From: Sphingomonas bacterium
GTDB taxonomy: Bacteria; Pseudomonadota; Alphaproteobacteria; Sphingomonadales; Sphingomonadaceae
Direction of reading: 5' to 3'
NCBI RefSeq assembly: GCF_903642285.1
Contig: NZ_CAHJWJ010000001.1
Span: 124,001-188,000, forward strand
Length of the DNA: 64,000 bases
The notes beneath the pieces were generated by a model, which made no database searches, was not told the DNA's origin, and worked only from the letters and a program-made list of their open reading frames with translations. The position numbers were made by a program, and so were the translations under genes. Below are positions 26,907-34,684 of the stretch, in pieces (the stretch's first letter is position 1; the number at the start of each line of letters is the position of its first letter).

Positions 26907-27911
26907 GTGATCCCTATCGTCCATCACCCCGATTACGTGTTCGAGACCCCGGTGCGATCGAGCTATCGCTGGGGCAAGAACGGCGCGATCCGCGATCTGT
27001 TGCGTGACGAGGGAGATCGGATCGCGTGGCACGAACCCGAACCGATGCCGCGCCGCTGGCTGGAGGCGGTGCACGACGCGGACTATGTCGGCGAAGTGCT
27101 GTCCGCGCAGGTGCCGCGCGAAAAGGAACGGCGGATCGGCTTCGCGGTGACCGATACGGTCGCGCGCCGTGCACAGGTCGTGCCGGGCGGCACGTGGCTC
27201 GCGGCGCAGCTGGCGCTCGAGCGTGGCTTCGCGGCGAACAGCGCAGGCGGCAGCCACCATGCGCTGGCTGCGACGGGGGCGGGCTATTGCGTGTTCAACG
27301 ATCTCGCGATCGCGGCGGTGCGTCTGATCGAGGAGGGCGTCGTGGCGCGTGTCGCGGTCGTCGATGTCGATGTCCATCAGGGCGACGGCACGGCCTCGCT
27401 GCTCGCCGGCCGCACAGGGATCGCGACCTATTCGATCCATGCGGCGAAGAATTTTCCCGCGCGAAAGGCGCGATCGACGCTGGACGTGCCGTTGGCGGAC
27501 GGCGTGGAAGACGCCACCTACCTCATCACGCTGGAGGAAACGCTGGTGCCGTTCCTCGACGAATTGCGGCCCGAGATCATCCTGTACCAGGCCGGAGTGG
27601 ACCCGTTCGGAGGCGATCGGCTGGGGCGGTTGGCGTTGACGCTGGATGGACTGGCGCAGCGCGAACATCTGGTGGCACGGCTGGTCCGCGAGCGTGGCAT
27701 TCCGCTCGCCAGCACGGTCGGCGGCGGCTATGGCGACGACACGCTGGAGGTCGCGCGGCGGCACGTCGCGGCGATCCTGACATTGGGCGAGGCGCTCGCG
27801 GTCGATACCCGACCCCAACCCCCGCTTGTCTCCCACCCGGATCATTCTAACTTGGTTCCCGTGCATCCCGGGCATAGAGGGTGTGCGAATTCGATAGTCT
27901 CACAGGAATAA
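26907..27911 (+). CDS. Histone-deacetylase-family (AcuC/HDAC-like) deacetylase
   Basis: 334 aa from a GTG at 26907 (IPIVHHPDYVFETP follows); a TTG at 26868 is the only longer option. Catalytic features of class II-type HDACs: NSAGGSHHALAATGAGYC (tandem His), VAVVDVDVHQGDGT (zinc Asp and His), and the later YQAGVDPFGGDRLG (second zinc Asp). Bacterial members remove acetyl groups from lysines, polyamines or small amides. The last ~35 residues are Pro/His-rich and unlike the conserved end, as if the frame ran on into the neighbour's leader. The stop overlaps the korA start by one base (TAATG). Confidence 0.85.
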   Translation: MIPIVHHPDYVFETPVRSSYRWGKNGAIRDLLRDEGDRIAWHEPEPMPRRWLEAVHDADYVGEVLSAQVPREKERRIGFAVTDTVARRAQVVPGGTWLAAQLALERGFAANSAGGSHHALAATGAGYCVFNDLAIAAVRLIEEGVVARVAVVDVDVHQGDGTASLLAGRTGIATYSIHAAKNFPARKARSTLDVPLADGVEDATYLITLEETLVPFLDELRPEIILYQAGVDPFGGDRLGRLALTLDGLAQREHLVARLVRERGIPLASTVGGGYGDDTLEVARRHVAAILTLGEALAVDTRPQPPLVSHPDHSNLVPVHPGHRGCANSIVSQE

Positions 27912-29797
27912 TGATGGCCACCGCCGCCCATGAAGTGACGCCCGCCGAGGCGTCAGCCCATCCGCCGTCCGAGTCGATCGTGGTCCGTTTCGCGGGCGAC
28001 AGCGGCGACGGCATGCAGCTGACCGGCGGGCAGTTCACGCTCTCCACGGCGCTCGCAGGCAACGATCTGGCGACCTTCCCCGATTTCCCTGCCGAGATCC
28101 GCGCGCCGCTGGGCACGCTGTTCGGCGTGTCGGCGTTCCAGATCAACTTCGGCTCGACCGCGATCGAGACCGCAGGCGACGAACTCGACGTGCTGGTCGC
28201 GATGAACCCGGCGGCGCTGAAGACCAATGTCGATGCGCTCCGCCCCGGCGGCCTCATCATCGCCGACGAGGGCGAATTCGGCGACCGCAACCTCGCCAAG
28301 GCCAGGTACGACGCCAACCCGCTGACCGACGGCTCGCTCGGCAAGTGGCAGTTGATGAGCTTCGACATCAGCCAGTTGACGCTCGACGCGGTCAAGCCGT
28401 TCGGTCTCGGCAACAAGGAAGCGCTTCGCTGCAAGAACATGTGGACGCTCGGGCTCGCGCTCTGGATGTTCGACCGTGACCGACAGCCGATCGTCGACTG
28501 GCTGACCGCCAAGTTCGCCAAGGCACCGACGCTGGCGGAGGCGAACATCGCGGCCCTGAACGCTGGCCATGCTTACGGCGAGACCGCCGAGCTGACCGGC
28601 CCGATGAAGCAGCACCATGTCGGTGTCGCACCCGTCGAGGCGGGGCTGTGGCGGACGGTGACGGGGGCGGATTCGATCAGCCTGGGCCTCGTCGCGGGCG
28701 CACAGCTCGCCGGGCTGCCGATGTTCTTCGGCGGCTATCCGATCACACCGGCGTCCGCGATCCTGCACAGCCTGTCGCGGCTGAAGGAATTCGGCGTCAC
28801 CACCTTCCAGGCGGAGGACGAGATCGCCGCGATCGCGTCCGCGATCGGCGCATCCTATGCGGGGCAGCTGGGAGTCACCTCGTCCTCGGGTCCGGGCATC
28901 GCGCTGAAGGGCGAGGCGATGGGGCTGGCGATCATGACCGAATTGCCGCTGGTGATCGTCAACTCGCAGCGTGGTGGCCCGTCGACCGGGCTTCCCACCA
29001 AGACCGAGCAATCGGACCTGTATCAGGCGGTGTACGGACGGAACGGCGACGCGCCGATGCCGGTCATCGCCGCGCGGTCGGCGGCGGATTGCTTCGACGT
29101 GGCGATCGAGGCGGTGCGGATCGCGACGCAATACATGACCCCCGTGATGATCCTGACCGACGGCTATATCGCGAACGCCGCCGAGCCCTGGAAGGTGCCC
29201 GACATGAGCACTTACGTGCCGTTTCCCGTGACCTTCGCGACCGAAAAGCCCGCGGGCGGGTTTCTTCCCTATGCGCGCGACGCCGACACGCTCAAGCGTC
29301 CCTGGGCGAAGCCGGGCACGCCGGGGCTGCTCCACCGTATCGGCGGGATCGAGAAGAAGAACGGCACCGGCAATATCGATTATGCCCCGGCCAACCACCA
29401 GGAAATGACCGACATCCGCAAGGCCAAGGTCGACAATATCGTCGTGCCCGACCAGCAGGTCGAACTGGGCGAGACGTCGGGCGCGCTCGCGATCGTCGGC
29501 TGGGGATCGACCTTCGGGCCGATCCACCAGGCGGTGCGGCGCGCGCGCAAGCGGGGCCTCGACGTCCACCACATCCACATCCGCCATATCTGGCCGATGC
29601 CGCACAATATGGCTGTCCTACTGCGCGGATATGAGCATATCCTCGTCCCCGAAATGAATACGGGGCAATTGAAGACCGTGCTGCGCGACCAGTATCTCGT
29701 CGATGCGAAGCCGCTGAACAAGGTCAGCGGCCAGCCGTTCAAGATCGCCGAGATCGAGGCGGCGATCGACGGTTTCTTCGACGGTGCGGGGGCGTAG
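27911..29797 (+). CDS. korA: 2-oxoglutarate:ferredoxin oxidoreductase alpha subunit KorA
   Basis: 628 aa fusion of the gamma-type domain (about 25-200, with VVRFAGDSGDGMQLTGG) and the pyrimidine-binding alpha domain (from about 250; GYPITPAS, SSSGPGIALKGEAMGLA) of 2-oxoacid:acceptor oxidoreductases. With KorB it oxidises 2-oxoglutarate (or another 2-oxoacid) to the acyl-CoA and passes electrons to ferredoxin. The motif SRGGPSTG-like QRGGPSTGLPTKTEQSDL is the CoA-side signature. The ATG at 27911 overlaps the HDAC stop. The conventional pyruvate dehydrogenase is also encoded in this window. Confidence 0.93.
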   Translation: MMATAAHEVTPAEASAHPPSESIVVRFAGDSGDGMQLTGGQFTLSTALAGNDLATFPDFPAEIRAPLGTLFGVSAFQINFGSTAIETAGDELDVLVAMNPAALKTNVDALRPGGLIIADEGEFGDRNLAKARYDANPLTDGSLGKWQLMSFDISQLTLDAVKPFGLGNKEALRCKNMWTLGLALWMFDRDRQPIVDWLTAKFAKAPTLAEANIAALNAGHAYGETAELTGPMKQHHVGVAPVEAGLWRTVTGADSISLGLVAGAQLAGLPMFFGGYPITPASAILHSLSRLKEFGVTTFQAEDEIAAIASAIGASYAGQLGVTSSSGPGIALKGEAMGLAIMTELPLVIVNSQRGGPSTGLPTKTEQSDLYQAVYGRNGDAPMPVIAARSAADCFDVAIEAVRIATQYMTPVMILTDGYIANAAEPWKVPDMSTYVPFPVTFATEKPAGGFLPYARDADTLKRPWAKPGTPGLLHRIGGIEKKNGTGNIDYAPANHQEMTDIRKAKVDNIVVPDQQVELGETSGALAIVGWGSTFGPIHQAVRRARKRGLDVHHIHIRHIWPMPHNMAVLLRGYEHILVPEMNTGQLKTVLRDQYLVDAKPLNKVSGQPFKIAEIEAAIDGFFDGAGA

Positions 29798-29856
29798 ATT
29801 TTGCGTACTACCGTAAACTTCGTAAACTTTGGACGGCCGCGTGCCGGGAACCTGCC

Positions 29857-30882
29857 ATGAACGACATGACGCCGATCACGACCAAGCTCAAGGATTGGGA
29901 GACCGACCAGGAGGTGCGCTGGTGCCCCGGGTGCGGCGACTATGCGATCCTGAAGGCAGTGCAGCGCACCATGCCCGAGATCGGCGCGCGGCCTGAGAAC
30001 ACCGTGTTCGTCAGCGGCATCGGCTGCTCGTCGCGCTTCCCCTACTACATGGAGACCTACGGGTTCCACACCATCCACGGCCGCGCGCCCGCGGTGGCGA
30101 CGGGGGTGAAGCTCGCCAATCCCGACCTCGACGTGTGGATCATCACCGGCGACGGCGACGCGCTGTCGATCGGCGGCAACCACACGATGCACCTGCTCCG
30201 CAGGAACCTGAACTGCCAGGTACTGCTGTTCAACAACGAGATCTACGGGCTGACCAAGGGGCAATATTCGCCGACGTCGCGGGTCGGTACGCGCTCGCCC
30301 TCGACTCCGCTCGGCTCGGTCGATCGCCCCGCCAACCCGTGCGCCTTCGCGCTCGGCAGCGGCGCGCGGTTCGTGGCGCGCGGGATCGACGTGCACAAGA
30401 ACCTCGTGAGCGTCCTGAAGGCGGCGTACGCGCATCAGGGCACGGCGTTCTGCGAAATCTTCCAGAACTGCATCGTCTATAATGACGACGTGTTCGCGCC
30501 GTTCACCGAGAAGGCGAACGCGGCGGGTGCGCAGATGTGGGTCGAACATGGCAAGCCGCTGGTATTCGCCGGCGGGACCAAGGGCCTGACGCTCAACACC
30601 CAGGCGCTGACGCTCGACGTGGTGGATGTCGTTGATGGCGACGTGTCGGCGCTCGTCGTCCACGACCAGACCAACCGCAGCCTCGCGCACATGCTGGTCG
30701 AGATGCCGTTCGGCAGCCACCCGATGGCGCTGGGCGTGCTCTACGACGACCCCGCCCCGACGTTCGAAAGCGCCGTGATCGCGCAGAACGCGCAGGCGAG
30801 CGCGGGCAAGATGCCGGACCTCCAGAAGCTGCTGAGCAAGGGGCAGACCTGGCAGGTCGAAAAGGAACCGCATGCGTTATGA
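29857..30882 (+). CDS. korB: 2-oxoglutarate:ferredoxin oxidoreductase beta subunit KorB
   Basis: 341 aa TPP- and [4Fe-4S]-carrying subunit. WCPGCGDYAILKAVQ and GIGCSSRFPYYM supply cluster cysteines, GRAPAVATGVKLANP and GDGDALSIGGNHT bind thiamine diphosphate and Mg, and NNEIYGLTKGQYSPTS is the usual active-site loop. It forms an alpha-beta complex with KorA, encoded 59 bases upstream. No ferredoxin gene is adjacent. The stop overlaps the next gene by four bases (ATGA). Confidence 0.95.
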   Translation: MNDMTPITTKLKDWETDQEVRWCPGCGDYAILKAVQRTMPEIGARPENTVFVSGIGCSSRFPYYMETYGFHTIHGRAPAVATGVKLANPDLDVWIITGDGDALSIGGNHTMHLLRRNLNCQVLLFNNEIYGLTKGQYSPTSRVGTRSPSTPLGSVDRPANPCAFALGSGARFVARGIDVHKNLVSVLKAAYAHQGTAFCEIFQNCIVYNDDVFAPFTEKANAAGAQMWVEHGKPLVFAGGTKGLTLNTQALTLDVVDVVDGDVSALVVHDQTNRSLAHMLVEMPFGSHPMALGVLYDDPAPTFESAVIAQNAQASAGKMPDLQKLLSKGQTWQVEKEPHAL

Positions 30883-31280
30883 CTTGGTTCGTAGCTTTGG
30901 TGTTGGCCGCTGGGCAGGCCGCGCCTCCGCCTGTAATCGTGGCACCGCTACCGCATCCGCCAACAACAATGAATCAGGCTGCTCGCTTGCGTTCCATGGG
31001 TCTATCCTCGTCTGCGGTTGAAATCATCCAGCGAGATCGGCACCAACTATCGAAGATTCCAGCTTGTTCTGAGCCGTTAGGGAGGCAGAGCCTTTACCGT
31101 TTGATCGGTGCTGCATCGGCAAAACCCTTCGACGCCAATCGATTTGCGGAAGCGGCACGCCTAAATAAAGCCCGCGTAGATCAATGCAGTGCCGCTCAAC
31201 TAGAGGCGACCATAACGACTTTGCGGTCACTTTCGGCCAGCGATCAACCAATCTTCGCAAAATCTATTTTATCCTTTTGA
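30879..31280 (+). CDS. Orphan exported protein of unusual base composition
   Basis: 133 aa, unrecognised. The N-terminus (MTWFVALVLAAGQAAPPP) looks like a short signal sequence with a likely cut after AAGQA. The rest is helical and polar with two Cys (in IPACSEP and VDQCSAA) that could pair. Codon use is clearly different from neighbours: TTA, CTA, ATA and A/T-ending third positions are common, and the DNA is visibly poorer in G+C. Yet the start overlaps korB (ATGA) and the stop overlaps the photolyase start (TTGA), so it is fully embedded in the operon. Its position suggests expression with korAB; its function is unknown. Confidence 0.6.
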   Translation: MTWFVALVLAAGQAAPPPVIVAPLPHPPTTMNQAARLRSMGLSSSAVEIIQRDRHQLSKIPACSEPLGRQSLYRLIGAASAKPFDANRFAEAARLNKARVDQCSAAQLEATITTLRSLSASDQPIFAKSILSF

Positions 31281-32629
31281 ACGGCACAACCCTCCTCTGG
31301 CTCCGCCAGGACTTGCGCCTGCACGACCACCCCGCGCTCGTCGCCGCGGCGAAGGATGGCCCGGTGATTCCGGTCTACGTCCTCGACGACGATGCCCCCG
31401 GCGAATGGGCGATGGGCGGCGCGCAGCGATGGTGGCTTCACCATAGCCTGGAATCGCATGGCAAAGCGCTGAAGGCCAAGGGCAGCCGTCTGATCCTTCG
31501 CCGCGGCGATGCCGTCACCATCCTGAAGGAACTGCTGGCCGAGACCGGCGCGACGCGGATCCATGCCATCCGCCACTACGAGCCGTGGTGGCGCAAGGCT
31601 GAGGATGCTCTCGGCGATGCGCTGTGTCTCCATGACGGCAACCATCTGGCGCGGATCGAGAGCGTTACCACCGGTTCGGGTAACCAGTTCAGGGTCTATT
31701 CCTCGTTCTGGAAGGCATTGTCGCAGCGGATGCCGCCCAACCGGCCGCTGCCCATGCCGGATCGGATCGCAGCGCCCGATGCCTGGCCGAAAAGCGACGC
31801 GCTCGCCGACTGGGCGTTGCTGCCGACCAGGCCCGACTGGTCGGCGGGCTTCAGGGACTGGACGCCGGGCGAAGCGGATGCGCGCCGCGCGGTCGAGCGG
31901 TTCGCGAAGAGCACCGCCGGTTACGACACCGATCGCAACCTGCCCGCCGTCGAGGGTACGTCGCGTCTGTCGCCGCATCTGCATTTCGGCGAGGTCAGCG
32001 CGCGGCATGTCTGGCACGCCCTGGATGGGCAGGGGGTGGGGCTGCAGACGTTCCGCAAGGAACTGGCCTGGCGCGATTTCACCGACGGCGTGGTCCTCGA
32101 AATGCCCGATTACGGCGAGATCAACGGCCGTTCGCGCTACGACAATCTGCCCTGGCGGAACAGCCCGCAGGACCTGAAGGCGTGGGAGCAGGGACGCACC
32201 GGCTATCCGATCGTCGACGCCGGGATGCGGCAACTCTGGACGAGCGGCTGGATGCACAACCGCGTCCGGATGATCACCGCGAGTTTCCTGGTGAAGCATT
32301 TGCTGATCGACTGGCGCGAAGGGGAACGCTGGTTCTGGAACTGTCTGGTCGATGCCGATTACGGCAACAACAGCGTCAACTGGCAATGGGTCGCGGGCAC
32401 CGGCGTCGATTCGAACATGTTCGGGCGGATCATGGCACCGCTCGGCCAGTCGGAGAAGTTCGACGCGGGCGACTATATCCGGACATGGGTGCCCGAACTG
32501 GCGGGAGTGACCGGCACCGCTATCCACGATCCGGACGAGGCGGGATGCCGTCCGCACGACTATCCAGCGAAGATCATCGGTCATCGCGAGGGGCGCGAGC
32601 GGGCATTGTCGGCGAACGCCAAGGTCTGA
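31277..32629 (+). CDS. phrB: Deoxyribodipyrimidine photolyase (class I)
   Basis: Light-driven enzyme that splits cyclobutane pyrimidine dimers, 450 aa. The N-terminal Rossmann antenna domain begins TLLWLRQDLRLHDHPAL. The C-terminal FAD domain holds TSRLSPHLHFGEVSARHVW, ELAWRDFTDG, YPIVDAGMRQLWTSGWMHNRVRM and the DADYGNNSVNWQWVAGTG block, a clear class I signature. The most consistent start is TTG at 31277, overlapping the upstream gene stop; the only ATG further up lies deep inside that gene. Downstream is a cfa-like methyltransferase, a pairing also seen in other proteobacteria. Confidence 0.92.
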   Translation: MNGTTLLWLRQDLRLHDHPALVAAAKDGPVIPVYVLDDDAPGEWAMGGAQRWWLHHSLESHGKALKAKGSRLILRRGDAVTILKELLAETGATRIHAIRHYEPWWRKAEDALGDALCLHDGNHLARIESVTTGSGNQFRVYSSFWKALSQRMPPNRPLPMPDRIAAPDAWPKSDALADWALLPTRPDWSAGFRDWTPGEADARRAVERFAKSTAGYDTDRNLPAVEGTSRLSPHLHFGEVSARHVWHALDGQGVGLQTFRKELAWRDFTDGVVLEMPDYGEINGRSRYDNLPWRNSPQDLKAWEQGRTGYPIVDAGMRQLWTSGWMHNRVRMITASFLVKHLLIDWREGERWFWNCLVDADYGNNSVNWQWVAGTGVDSNMFGRIMAPLGQSEKFDAGDYIRTWVPELAGVTGTAIHDPDEAGCRPHDYPAKIIGHREGRERALSANAKV

Positions 32630-32668
32630 CCTTTCCTACACCGCTCCGCTGCGGCATGAACGGCCGCG

Positions 32669-33883
32669 ATGAACGTGCAGGGCAGGATGGCGAAGGAGCG
32701 CAGCGGCACCGTGGTAGCACGGGCGGTCGCGCCCATCTTCCACCGTCTGCTCGACCGGATCGACGCGGGACTGGTCGAAGGGGGGATCGAGTCGCGCCTG
32801 CCGGACGGAACGCGCCGGTTGCTGGGCGGGCGGCGGGAGGGTCCGTTGCCAATCGTGGTCGTCCACCGCTGGCGCGCGCTTGTCCGGCTCGCGACCGCAG
32901 GATCGGTCGGCTGGTACGAGGGCTGGGCGGCGGGCGACTGGTCGAGCCCCGATCCGGTGCCTTTGTTCGATCTGTTCATGCGCAATCGCGTATCGCTAGG
33001 GGTATCGGCGCGGGCGGGCGGATGGCAGCGCCTGGCGCTCCGCGGCTGGCACGGGCTTCGCCGCAACCACCGCGCGGGGGCAAGACGCAATATCGCCGAG
33101 CATTACGATCTCGGCAACGATTTCTACCGCGAATGGCTCGATCCGGGGATGACCTATTCCAGCGCGATCTTCGGCGACGGCGATACGCTGGCGGCTGCGC
33201 AGGATCGCAAGCTCGCCGCGATCCTCGACCGCACTGGAACCCGTACCGGCGACACCATCCTGGAGATCGGCTGCGGCTGGGGCTCGTTCGCGCAAGTCGC
33301 GGTAGCGGCGGGGCGGCGCGTCCATGCACTGACGCTTTCGACCGAGCAGAAGGCGACGGTCGAGGCGCGGATACCCGACGGCATGACCGTCGCGCTGACC
33401 GATTACCGCGATGTCGACGGCACTTACGATGCGGTGGCGAGCATCGAAATGGTCGAGGCGGTCGGTCAGCATTATTGGGGCGCGTATCTCGACACGATCG
33501 CTCGCGTCCTGAAACCGGGCGGCCGCGCCGCGATCCAGTATATCGCGATCGCCGACGACATATTCCCCGCCTATGCGACCGGGGTCGATTTCATCCAGCG
33601 CTACGTCTTTCCTGGCGGGATGCTGCTGTCCGAAAGCCGGTTCCACGTGCTGGCGGCGGAGCGCGGGCTGGCGTGGACGGATCATGTCGCGTTCGGGTCG
33701 GACTATGCCGAAACCCTGCGTCGGTGGCGGATGGCGTTCGATGCGGCGGTGGCCGAGGGGCGGTTGCCCGCGCGGTTCGACACGCGGTTCGTCGCGATGT
33801 GGCGCTATTACCTGATGTATTGCGAGGGCGGGTTTCGCGGCGGCGGGATCACGGTGGCGCAAGTGACGTTGGTGAAGGGGTAG
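32669..33883 (+). CDS. Cyclopropane-fatty-acyl-phospholipid synthase family methyltransferase
   Basis: 404 aa SAM-dependent enzyme of the CFA/mycolic-acid cyclopropane synthase family, which adds methylene to unsaturated acyl chains of membrane lipids. IAEHYDLGNDFYREWLD is the family signature, ILEIGCGWGSFAQVA the SAM-binding motif I, TLSTEQ and SIEMVEAVGQHYWGAYL further conserved blocks, and FIQRYVFPGG the late block. The ~110-residue N-terminal domain is typical of Cfa. The start could also be ATG 32687. It lies 39 bases after the photolyase and ends at repeat copy C. Confidence 0.9.
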   Translation: MNVQGRMAKERSGTVVARAVAPIFHRLLDRIDAGLVEGGIESRLPDGTRRLLGGRREGPLPIVVVHRWRALVRLATAGSVGWYEGWAAGDWSSPDPVPLFDLFMRNRVSLGVSARAGGWQRLALRGWHGLRRNHRAGARRNIAEHYDLGNDFYREWLDPGMTYSSAIFGDGDTLAAAQDRKLAAILDRTGTRTGDTILEIGCGWGSFAQVAVAAGRRVHALTLSTEQKATVEARIPDGMTVALTDYRDVDGTYDAVASIEMVEAVGQHYWGAYLDTIARVLKPGGRAAIQYIAIADDIFPAYATGVDFIQRYVFPGGMLLSESRFHVLAAERGLAWTDHVAFGSDYAETLRRWRMAFDAAVAEGRLPARFDTRFVAMWRYYLMYCEGGFRGGGITVAQVTLVKG

Positions 33884-33885
33884 CC

Positions 33886-33963
33886 GTGCTCGTGCGAAGG
33901 CAGGAGCCCAGGATGACCAAGGGTGTCGCTTGTGACTCTAGGCTCCTGCGTTCGCAGGGGCAC
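33886..33963. repeat. Palindromic intergenic repeat, copy C (convergent junction)
   Basis: The left arm has gtgctcgtgcgaaggcagga (33886-33905) and the right arm ggctcctgcgttcgcagggg (33941-33960), an inverted pair of the same core as copies A and B with a few changed bases. It fills the gap between the converging Cfa-like and SDR genes. Confidence 0.8.
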
Positions 33964-33969
33964 GGCCGC

Positions 33970-34677
33970 TCACCCAACCCACTCGAAATGCCCCTGCGCG
34001 AACCCGTCCACCATCAAGGCCCCGATCCGCACCGCGACGACCTGCGGGTCCTTGACCGATGCCGGGTCCTCCCCCGGATAGGCCCTTGCCCGCATCGCCG
34101 TCCGGGTGGCACCCGGATCGACGATTGCGGTGCGGATGCCGCTGATCCCCCCCATCTCATCGCCATACGCCTGCACGATCGTCTCGAACGCCGCCTTGGA
34201 TGCGCCGTAGGCCCCCCAGAAGGCGCGCGGTTTGCGACCGACGCTGGAGGTCACGCCGACCACCCGCGCCGCCTTCGCCTTTTGCAACATCGGGTCGAAC
34301 GCCGCGATCAGCGCGACTTGCGCGCTGACGTTCAGCGTCAGCAGATGCGCGAATTCCTTCGCATCGATCGCCGGGATCGCAGCCAGCGAGCCAAGCGTCG
34401 CCGCGTTCAGCACCAGCATGTCGAGCGCCTGCCACCGCTCACCGATCGCCGCGCCAAGCCGTGCGATGCTGTCGGCTTGTGTCAAATCGACGGGAGCGAT
34501 CGTCGCGGAGCCGCCCGCGGCGTGGATCGCCTCCTCCACCGCCTCCAGCCCTCCCGCCGTCCGCGCGGTGAGCACGACATGTGCGCCCATGGTGCCCAAA
34601 GCGATCGCGGTCGCGGCCCCGATGCCGCGGCTGGCCCCCGTCACCAGGGCGAGTTGGTCCTGCAATGGCTTCGTCAT
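33970..34677 (-). CDS. Short-chain dehydrogenase/reductase
   Basis: 235 aa classical SDR. The cofactor loop is TGASRGIGAATA, the structural NAATL motif sits near 90, and the catalytic Ser, Tyr and Lys lie in GVTSSVG and YGASKAAFE. An Arg in LTART suggests NADP(H). The substrate cannot be told; the form resembles YciK and similar oxidoreductases. Seven bases separate it from purF, so the two share a transcript. Confidence 0.85.
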   Translation of the reverse strand: MTKPLQDQLALVTGASRGIGAATAIALGTMGAHVVLTARTAGGLEAVEEAIHAAGGSATIAPVDLTQADSIARLGAAIGERWQALDMLVLNAATLGSLAAIPAIDAKEFAHLLTLNVSAQVALIAAFDPMLQKAKAARVVGVTSSVGRKPRAFWGAYGASKAAFETIVQAYGDEMGGISGIRTAIVDPGATRTAMRARAYPGEDPASVKDPQVVAVRIGALMVDGFAQGHFEWVG

Positions 34678-34684
34678 CGACGCC

